A stretch of DNA of 12,103 nucleotides from an uncultured Christensenella sp. (lineage in GTDB: Bacteria; Bacillota; Clostridia; Christensenellales; Borkfalkiaceae): assembly GCA_910586365.1 (NCBI GenBank), contig CAJUGP010000006.1, positions 7,019 to 19,121 of the forward strand, read 5' to 3'. The number at the start of each line of letters is the position of its first letter. Within the stretch, counting starts at the first letter, position 1. Below the pieces are notes generated by a model. That model was not told the DNA's origin. It did not search any database and saw nothing but the letters and a program-made list of their open reading frames with translations. Both the position numbers and the translations under genes were made by a program. Below, one piece after another: positions 6,456 to 12,103 of this stretch.

Positions 6456-7487
6456 TTACATAAACGTTGCGGTTTTCAGCGTGTATTTGAGCGTACCCAA
6501 GCTTGAAAAGAGCGGCACTTCCATATAGAGCGGCACGTTGCGGTAAAGGTTGTCGTTCACGCTCGTTCTGGCGGCGTAAACAACTTGCTGCGCCTGCCCC
6601 GACATGCCCGAAGAATACGAGAATTCCAAACTGAACGCGTCGATGCTGCCGTTTACCTGTTTGGTTTCGCCGTTTTCTCTCATTTCAAAATCGACGGCGT
6701 ACGAGGTCGCCTTCGGCACGGCGGTGCGCACGGACGAAGTGCTTGTAAATGCGGTGGAGTTGAGCGTTTTCAGCGTAACGCTCGCGCTCATGTCCGTGCC
6801 GCGCAGGGCGAACAGGATCTGTTCGTTATCGAAAAAATTATCGGCTTTGAGTTTGGTTTTTAGCTCGCTTTTCTGTTCCGCGGACTCCGTTTGCGTGGAG
6901 TACCGTTCGCTGTACGAGCGTTCGATGGAAGCCGTCGTAAGCGGAACGTCGTAAGCGATCGTGCAGGAGTAATTGTCGAATAACGCGTAATAATCCTGAT
7001 CGAACGATTTGGGATCGTTGCCGACGGGCGTATGGCTCACGCCCGTTTTTACGCTTTTCACGGGTTGCAGCGCGTTGTCGAGATTGCGGAACCACACTTC
7101 GGATTCGAGCGTATCGCGGAACGTTTCGCTCTTTTGTTCGCCGATCGTGAAGAATACGTCGACGGCGAAAGAGGTGCGGTAATAATACCCCCACTCGTTT
7201 ACGGGCTTGCCCGCCTCGTCTTTACCCGTTTCGATAAGACGCGCGCCCAACTTCGTCGTATACGTGCCGTTTTCGTAGTGCACGGCATAGCCGTCGGTCG
7301 TTTTTCCCTCGAACGAAACGTCGTAAACAAGCTCCTCGAATTCGCTTTTTTCGCCCGTGAGATTGCCGAGCGCGGTATCGCGGTTCCAATTCGCGCTCAG
7401 TCCGATCGCGGGCGTCGCGGCTTTGCAGCCGCCAAGGAGCAGCAAGGGCAGCGCGAGAAGAGGCGCAAAAAATTTTATTTTTTTCAA
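6456..7487 (-). CDS. Putative lipoprotein of unknown function
   Basis: I do not recognise a family. The 343-residue product starts with a basic tip (MKKIKFF), then a leucine-rich hydrophobic core and a lipobox LGGC with Cys at residue 21. It should therefore be exported, lipidated and held on the outer face of the cytoplasmic membrane. The remainder is rich in Ser, Thr and Tyr with short alternating hydrophobic stretches, suggesting a beta-rich extracellular domain. I see no catalytic motif, repeats or second membrane segment. The start codon is TTG (7487-7485), chosen because GGGAGG lies 7 nt upstream (7500-7495) and the signal peptide begins exactly there; no in-frame ATG fits. It has its own promoter, diverges from addB and converges on the aspartate kinase gene, so its context gives no functional hint. 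Confidence 0.85.
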   Translation of the reverse strand: MKKIKFFAPLLALPLLLLGGCKAATPAIGLSANWNRDTALGNLTGEKSEFEELVYDVSFEGKTTDGYAVHYENGTYTTKLGARLIETGKDEAGKPVNEWGYYYRTSFAVDVFFTIGEQKSETFRDTLESEVWFRNLDNALQPVKSVKTGVSHTPVGNDPKSFDQDYYALFDNYSCTIAYDVPLTTASIERSYSERYSTQTESAEQKSELKTKLKADNFFDNEQILFALRGTDMSASVTLKTLNSTAFTSTSSVRTAVPKATSYAVDFEMRENGETKQVNGSIDAFSLEFSYSSGMSGQAQQVVYAARTSVNDNLYRNVPLYMEVPLFSSLGTLKYTLKTATFM

Positions 7488-7494
7488 AATGAAT

Positions 7495-7500
7495 CCTCCC
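7495..7500 (-). promoter_or_regulatory. Ribosome-binding site fixing the TTG start
   Basis: On the minus strand this reads GGGAGG, followed by 7 nt and then TTG. It is the strongest Shine-Dalgarno in the region and decides the lipoprotein start in the absence of a nearby ATG. Confidence 0.8.
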
Positions 7501-7512
7501 GTGGGGGAATTT

Positions 7513-7534
7513 ACGGACGGAAGTATGCGTCCGT
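7513..7534. other. Inverted repeat at the predicted 5' end of the lipoprotein mRNA
   Basis: ACGGACG (7513-7519) is perfectly complementary to CGTCCGT (7528-7534) across an 8-nt loop. The lipoprotein promoter predicts transcription starting near 7535, so the transcript would begin almost directly with this stem-loop. It could stabilise the mRNA or be an operator. On the plus strand it is followed by GTTTTT and would look like a terminator, but no plus-strand gene ends here. Confidence 0.5.
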
Positions 7535-7541
7535 GTTTTTC

Positions 7542-7570
7542 ATTATAACATATTTTTCCGCGCTTGTAAA
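7542..7570 (-). promoter_or_regulatory. Lipoprotein gene promoter, extended -10
   Basis: On the minus strand, TTTACA (7570-7565) and TATAAT (7547-7542) are 17 bp apart, with TGT directly before the -10. The leader of about 48 nt contains the 5' stem-loop and the GGGAGG site. Confidence 0.8.
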
Positions 7571-7641
7571 AATAATTCGCAAAAATACGGGGAAATTTTT
7601 ATGAAAAATGCGCAAACGTTTTCCCTTTTCGGGCGAATTTG

Positions 7642-7650
7642 TGTTATAAT
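7642..7650 (+). promoter_or_regulatory. addBA promoter, extended -10
   Basis: TGTTATAAT is an extended -10, identical to the 9-mers at holA and the lipoprotein gene. No good -35 is visible; TTCCCT at 7621-7626 is a poor match. The predicted start, near 7657, gives a leader of about 23 nt before the addB ATG. Confidence 0.6.
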
Positions 7651-7679
7651 AATAAAAATAATTTCACTTGCGGGGAAGT

Positions 7680-10600
7680 ATGCTGATTATCGGCGCGCCC
7701 ACGCTCGACGATGCGCTTGCCGCTCTGGCGGCGCAGATTTCAAAGGCGGAAGAGCGCGGAGAAAAAAATTTCATCTTTTGCGAGGACAGGCTTACGCTGT
7801 TGACCGAACGCGCCGTGCTCGACGCCGCGGGCGGGGCGACGTTTTCCACCGAGGTTTCCACGTTCGCCCGTTTTCTTTCGGGCGAACGCAAAGTGCTGTC
7901 TAAGGCGGGATCGGTCGTCGCGCTGTCCGCAATCATGCAGGAAAAGAAAGACGCGCTCGTCTGTTTTCGCGAAACGCAGGCGGAAGCGGTTTACGAAACG
8001 ATCGCGCAGCTTTTAAGCTCGCGCGTGGACGCCGCTCTTTTGCGCCGCAGCGCGGAAGAAACCGAGGGAACGCTGCAACGCAAGCTGAGCGATTTGGCGC
8101 TGCTGTTGGAAGAATACGGCGCGTTTCTGCAAGAAAAAGAGTTGGTGGACGAAAACGGCTATCTTGCGCTCCTGCCGGAAAAAATTTGCGCGGGCGCGCT
8201 CGACGGCGTAAACGTCTACTTTTTCGGGTTTCCTTCTTTTACGGCGCAGGCGCGCGAAGGCGTGCGCGCGGCGGCGGAACATGCCGCAAGCGTGACGGGG
8301 ATCTTTCTTGCTGGGCGGGAAGAATTTTATACCAACGAGGCGGCGCGCGTTTTTAAGGAAGTGCTGCGCGAATACGGCGAACCCGAAACGGTGATGAAAA
8401 AGAGTACGCAATGCGCGCAGGCGCAAGCACTTTCGCAAATGCTTTTTTCGCCCGAAAAATTCGGCTTCGAGCCGCAGAAATCAAACAACGTGCAAATTAT
8501 CCGCGCCGCCGACGAGTCGCAAGAGGCGGATCGGGTGTGCGCGCTCATCAAAAAATACGTGCGGGAAGGGCTTCGTTTCCGCGATATCGCCGTGCTCGGC
8601 GACGGCGGCGACACGCTCATTTGGGAGAAATATTTTCTCCGTTATGCCATTCCGTATTTTGCCGATCGCAAGCGTCCTTTTTCGGCGCATCCGTTCTGCA
8701 AGTTCGTTCTTGCCGTGCTCGAAGCCTTATCCGACGGCGGATTACCCGATACCGTCGATACGATCGTATCGAGCGTGTATTTCGGCGACGGCGACGAATA
8801 CCGCAATTATCTTTTGCGCTTCGGCTGTTGGCGGGGCGCGTATCGGCGCGCATTGCGCGAGGGCGAGGCGCTGAAACGCTTTCACGCGGAACACCTGCGC
8901 GTCTGCCGTGAAAAACTGCTTGCGATTACGGCGCTGTTTCCGCGTAAGGGAACGGGGGAAGAATATCTTGCCGCAATCACGGCGCTGCGCGCCTTTGTCG
9001 GGGAAGAGCGGATCACGCAGAATTTGCAGCGTTCGTTTACGGGCGCGGAACAGGAATTTCTGAAGCTTTCGCCGCTGGAAAACGTGCTGGCGGAAATCGG
9101 TTATATCGCGGGAAACAGGCGGTTTGCCGCGCGCGAATTTGCCGCGCTGTTGAAAAGCGGCTTGCAAGCGGTTTCGGTTTCGATGATTCCGCAGTCGGTC
9201 GACGCGGTTTTTTTGGGCGATCTTACCGAAAGCAAATTTACGCGCCCGAAGGTGCTGTTCTGCACGGGGCTGACCGACGCGCTGCCCCGCGTGACGACCG
9301 ATACCGCCGTGATCGACGACGGCGAAATTTCGCGCTTGAAGGAGTTGAGCGTCGAGGTCGAACCGGCGATCGCCCTTGTCAACCGCCGCGCGCGCGAGAG
9401 CTTAGCACTCAATTTAACCTCGTTCGGCGAACGGCTGTATTTGAGTTATCCCGAAAAGCGCGGGGGCGAACCGCAGAATCCGAGCGAAGCGCTCGCCTAT
9501 TGCAGGAGCGCGTTTTTATGCGTGCCCGTCGACGACGTGTTTCCCTATAACTGCTGCGAACGCGCGAGCGCGGAGCTTGCGCTGCTTGCGCTCAAAGACG
9601 ATTTCGAGGCGGGCAGGGAAGAGGAAGGCGGCAAGTACGCTTCCCTTCTCGCCGCGCTTACGCATAAAGAGGGGGGCATGTGCGAAGAAACGCGGTCGGC
9701 GCGCGTGGAAAAAGCGGGGGAGCTTTGGTTCGCGGGCGATCTTTCGCCGACGCTGCTCGAACGGTATTTCGACTGCCCGTATCAGAGCTTTGCGGAGCGC
9801 GCGCTGAAAATGCGTCCGCGCGACGAAGGCGCCATGCCCGATACCGACGCGGGCAGTTTCGTACATGCCGTCCTCGAACGCGTGGCGCAAAAGTTCAACG
9901 ACGTGCAGGAAGAGAGCGTCTGCCGCGAAACGGCGCGCAGCGAGGCGCAAGCGCTTTTGCGTTCGCCCAAGTTCGCGCAGCTTTGCGACACGGGCGAAGG
10001 GGCGTATGCGGGCGGAAGGCTGGTTGCGGAGTGCGAAGAAGCCGCGGCGGCGGCTTACCGCCAGCTCAAAGGCTCGGCGTTCCGCGTCAGCATGGTCGAA
10101 GGAAAAATCGAATTGCCCGAGCTGAACATGCGGGGCAAAGCCGACCGTATCGACGAGGCGGAAGGCTACGTGCGCGTGATCGATTACAAAACGGGCGCGA
10201 TCGACGATAAACCGCTTGCCTATTACACGGGCAGGAAATTACAGCTGCAGCTTTATCTGCTTGCCGCGGCGCGGCAGAAAACGGCGGCGGGCGCATTTTA
10301 TTTCCCCGCGCAGGAAAGTTTTGCCAAGGCGGGCGAGGTCAAATACCGCATGCAGGGTTATTTTTCCTGTTCGGATCAAGTGATCGCCTATATGGATGCG
10401 ACGCGCGAAGAGGGCAAAAAATCGGAATTCTTCGAGGGCGGCGGCAGAACGGAAAAGGGAATGCCGCAGGACGCGTTCGACGATTTTCTTTGCTATTCGC
10501 TGCTCGTTGCGAAAAAAGCCGAAGAGGAAATGCGCGCGGGGAACGTGACGCCGTCGCCTTACGGCGAAACGTGTTCTTATTGCAAATTCAAAGGTATGTG

Positions 10601-10688
10601 CGCCTTTACGGGCGTGCCGCGCCGCGAGGCGGGGGTGTCGTGCGCCGAGATCGTTTCGATTGTGCGCCGCGAAAGGGGGGAAGAATGA
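7680..10688 (+). CDS. addB: ATP-dependent helicase/nuclease subunit B
   Basis: With AddA it forms the helicase-nuclease that resects double-strand breaks for recombination. The product has 1002 residues, somewhat shorter than the roughly 1,150 usual in Bacillus. The C-terminal RecB-type nuclease has GSFVHAVLE with His729, KADRID with Asp822 and Asp825, and IDYKTG with Asp835 and Lys837. The four cysteines of the iron-sulfur staple are Cys699 (FDCPYQSF), then Cys965, Cys968 and Cys974 (CSYCKFKGMC). At the N-terminus the expected GSGKT Walker A is absent: the protein starts MLIIGAPTLDD, while the following NFIFCEDRLTLL and EVSTFARF segments keep the AddB pattern. The ATG at 7680 is preferred to an in-frame TTG at 7668, which lacks a ribosome site; GGGGA before the ATG is unusually close (3 nt). 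The stop overlaps the addA start. Confidence 0.9.
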   Translation: MLIIGAPTLDDALAALAAQISKAEERGEKNFIFCEDRLTLLTERAVLDAAGGATFSTEVSTFARFLSGERKVLSKAGSVVALSAIMQEKKDALVCFRETQAEAVYETIAQLLSSRVDAALLRRSAEETEGTLQRKLSDLALLLEEYGAFLQEKELVDENGYLALLPEKICAGALDGVNVYFFGFPSFTAQAREGVRAAAEHAASVTGIFLAGREEFYTNEAARVFKEVLREYGEPETVMKKSTQCAQAQALSQMLFSPEKFGFEPQKSNNVQIIRAADESQEADRVCALIKKYVREGLRFRDIAVLGDGGDTLIWEKYFLRYAIPYFADRKRPFSAHPFCKFVLAVLEALSDGGLPDTVDTIVSSVYFGDGDEYRNYLLRFGCWRGAYRRALREGEALKRFHAEHLRVCREKLLAITALFPRKGTGEEYLAAITALRAFVGEERITQNLQRSFTGAEQEFLKLSPLENVLAEIGYIAGNRRFAAREFAALLKSGLQAVSVSMIPQSVDAVFLGDLTESKFTRPKVLFCTGLTDALPRVTTDTAVIDDGEISRLKELSVEVEPAIALVNRRARESLALNLTSFGERLYLSYPEKRGGEPQNPSEALAYCRSAFLCVPVDDVFPYNCCERASAELALLALKDDFEAGREEEGGKYASLLAALTHKEGGMCEETRSARVEKAGELWFAGDLSPTLLERYFDCPYQSFAERALKMRPRDEGAMPDTDAGSFVHAVLERVAQKFNDVQEESVCRETARSEAQALLRSPKFAQLCDTGEGAYAGGRLVAECEEAAAAAYRQLKGSAFRVSMVEGKIELPELNMRGKADRIDEAEGYVRVIDYKTGAIDDKPLAYYTGRKLQLQLYLLAAARQKTAAGAFYFPAQESFAKAGEVKYRMQGYFSCSDQVIAYMDATREEGKKSEFFEGGGRTEKGMPQDAFDDFLCYSLLVAKKAEEEMRAGNVTPSPYGETCSYCKFKGMCAFTGVPRREAGVSCAEIVSIVRRERGEE

Positions 10689-12069
10689 GCGTTTCGCTTA
10701 CGCAAGAGCAGAAAGACGCGATTTCCGCGCGCGGCAGAGTGATCGTATCGGCGTCGGCGGGCAGCGGCAAGACCTTTGTTATGATCGAGCGGCTCGTATC
10801 GCTCATCGCGGACGAGGGCGTGGGCGTGAAAAACGTGCTGTGCGTTACGTTTACCAACAAGGCGGCGGCACAGATGCGCGAACGGCTGCGCGGCGCGCTC
10901 GTCAAAAAAATCGCCGCGGCGGGCGATGGAGCGGCGCGCAAACGCCTCAAAGAACAGCTCAACGATTTGCCGCTTGCCGATATCTGCACCATACACGCGT
11001 TTTGCGCAAGATTGCTGCGCAGCCGTTTCTACCGCGTCGGGCTCGATCCGTCCTTCCGCATTATCGGCGCGGACGACGCTACGGGCAAGGCGATCGGCGC
11101 GCGCGCCCTTGACGAGGTGTTCGAGCAGGCGTATGAGGAAGGCGGGGAAAAATTTGAAAGTCTGCTTGCCGTCTGGTTCTATAAAAAGCGCGATAAGCGT
11201 TTGCGCGGCTTGGTGGCTGCGCTGTACGAAAAGGCGCGCGGCGGCGCGGATACGGCGCGCGTGCTCGGCGAGGTGGGAGCGCACGATCTTTTCGATCGGG
11301 CGTGCGAAACGGTCGAACGCGGTTTCCGCAGAAAAATCGAATATTATCGCGATAGCGCGGACGCGGCGATCGTGTATTTTGCGGAAACCAACGCGCGCGC
11401 GGTGAAGGTTGCTCACGAGATCATGGCGGCGTGCGAGGCGCTGTTAAACAGTGCCGATTTGTTTTCTATGGCAAGCGTTTTGCGCCCTGCGATCTCGTCC
11501 ATGCCCCCTTCTTCCAAGGCGGAAGAAGAGGACAAGCGTATTCTGAAAGCCCTTTCGTATGCCTCAAAGGGCATCAAAGGGGTTTACGGCGAGCTTGCCG
11601 CATTTTCCTCGCGCGAGGAGGAACGCGAAAAATGCGAAAACGCGCGCATGCGCGCCGCCGCGCTCGCCGCGCTTGCGAAACGGTACGACGAAACGGTCAG
11701 CCGCATGAAAACCGAACAGGGCGTGCTCGATTACGACGATTTGGAACGCTATACCATCGCGCTGTTGCAAGACGAAGAAACGCGGCGCGAGCTGCAGGAA
11801 AAATATCGCTTTCTGTTCGTAGACGAGTATCAGGACGTCAACCCCGTGCAGGAGCGTATTTTATCGGCGCTGACGGGGGAAGAGGCGTTTTTCGTGGGCG
11901 ACGGGAAACAGGCGATTTACGGATTCCGCGGCAGCCGTTCGGAATTTTTCGACCAAAAGACGCATGAGCTGAACGCGCTTTCGCTGACGCGCAACTTCCG
12001 TTCGTCGCGGGCGGTTATAAATGCCGTGAACCGCGTGTTTTCCAAAATCCTGACGGGGTATCCGCTCAT
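10685..12069 (+). CDS. addA: ATP-dependent helicase/nuclease subunit A (3'-truncated)
   Basis: This is the motor and nuclease subunit of AddAB, a superfamily 1 helicase. Its ATG overlaps the addB stop (ATGA), so the two are translationally coupled, as expected for a heterodimer. Helicase motifs appear in order: Q-motif region LTQEQKDAI (5-13), Walker A SASAGSGKT (22-30), VTFTNKAA (54-61), TIHAFC (102-107), Walker B FVDEYQD (378-384), VGDGKQAIYGFRG (404-416) and the arginine motif TRNFRSS (435-441). About 461 codons are genuine; the family is usually near 1,200 residues, so the later helicase motifs and the C-terminal nuclease domain are missing. The break is technical: the frame runs into adapter sequence at 12070, which would add the false residues DRKSTRLNSSH. 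No frameshift is seen before that point. Confidence 0.95.
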
Positions 12070-12103
12070 AGATCGGAAGAGCACACGTCTGAACTCCAGT
12101 CAC
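12070..12103 (+). other. Illumina TruSeq adapter contamination at contig end
   Basis: The last 34 bases begin AGATCGGAAGAGCACACGTC and end CTCCAGTCAC. They match the standard Illumina TruSeq read-1 3' adapter base for base, as I know it. They are not part of the genome. Translated forward they give RKSTRLNSSH and, on the opposite strand, TGVQTCALPI, both recognisable adapter-derived peptides. The contig should be trimmed to end at 12069. Confidence 0.98.

Noticed and set aside
7513..7540. Plus-strand intrinsic terminator
   Set aside because: The stem is followed by T residues, but no plus-strand transcript ends here; it better fits the 5' end of the divergent lipoprotein mRNA.
7668..7679. 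TTG start for addB four codons upstream
   Set aside because: No ribosome site precedes it, and the GGGGA lies between it and the ATG at 7680.
7601..7903. Plus-strand 100-codon ORF over the addB promoter
   Set aside because: It spans the addB promoter and start in another frame, has no ribosome site and shows no domain.
11861..12103. Minus-strand ORF starting MTGVQTCALPI
   Set aside because: Its start and first residues are encoded by the Illumina adapter, and the rest is antisense to addA.

Overview
The window looks like one contig of a GC-rich, Gram-positive-type bacterium of the Clostridia (Bacillota), probably from a metagenome. Evidence for this is the pairing of AddB and AddA (the Firmicutes form of RecBCD), a membrane diadenylate cyclase of the CdaA type, Firmicutes-type promoters (three of the five -10 regions read TGTTATAAT), AGGAGG-type ribosome sites and a simple lipoprotein. 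The codon style and the dispersed repeats recall Christensenellales-like gut Clostridia, but that is an impression and not a demonstrated placement.

Layout. Bases 1-385 are a gene-free array of short imperfect palindromes in alternating orientation, including a perfect 152-bp direct repeat (1-152 and 234-385). argH (argininosuccinate lyase) follows on the minus strand and ends 8 bp from the array. A divergent promoter region (about 1767-1886) separates argH from holA (DNA polymerase III delta subunit), whose promoter predicts a leaderless mRNA. A second promoter starts an operon of four overlapping genes: cdaA (c-di-AMP synthase), a 35-codon single-helix membrane microprotein that resembles only the N-terminal anchor of CdaR, a DUF1015-family protein, and an ACT-domain aspartate kinase. 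A strong bidirectional terminator (6368-6392) and a small hairpin repeat close this operon. An unidentified lipoprotein gene lies on the minus strand, with a TTG start and a well-placed ribosome site. Its promoter diverges from that of addB-addA, the two subunits of the double-strand-break repair helicase-nuclease.

The right edge is not biological. The last 34 bases (12070-12103) are the Illumina TruSeq read adapter, so addA is cut off after about 461 codons, and any peptide read through the end on either strand is an artefact.

The most interesting biology is the cdaA operon. The full CdaR regulator and GlmM that usually follow cdaA are absent from this operon. A translationally coupled membrane microprotein takes the CdaR position, and the operon continues into DUF1015 and aspartokinase, which suggests a link between c-di-AMP signalling and aspartate-family amino-acid or cell-wall precursor supply.
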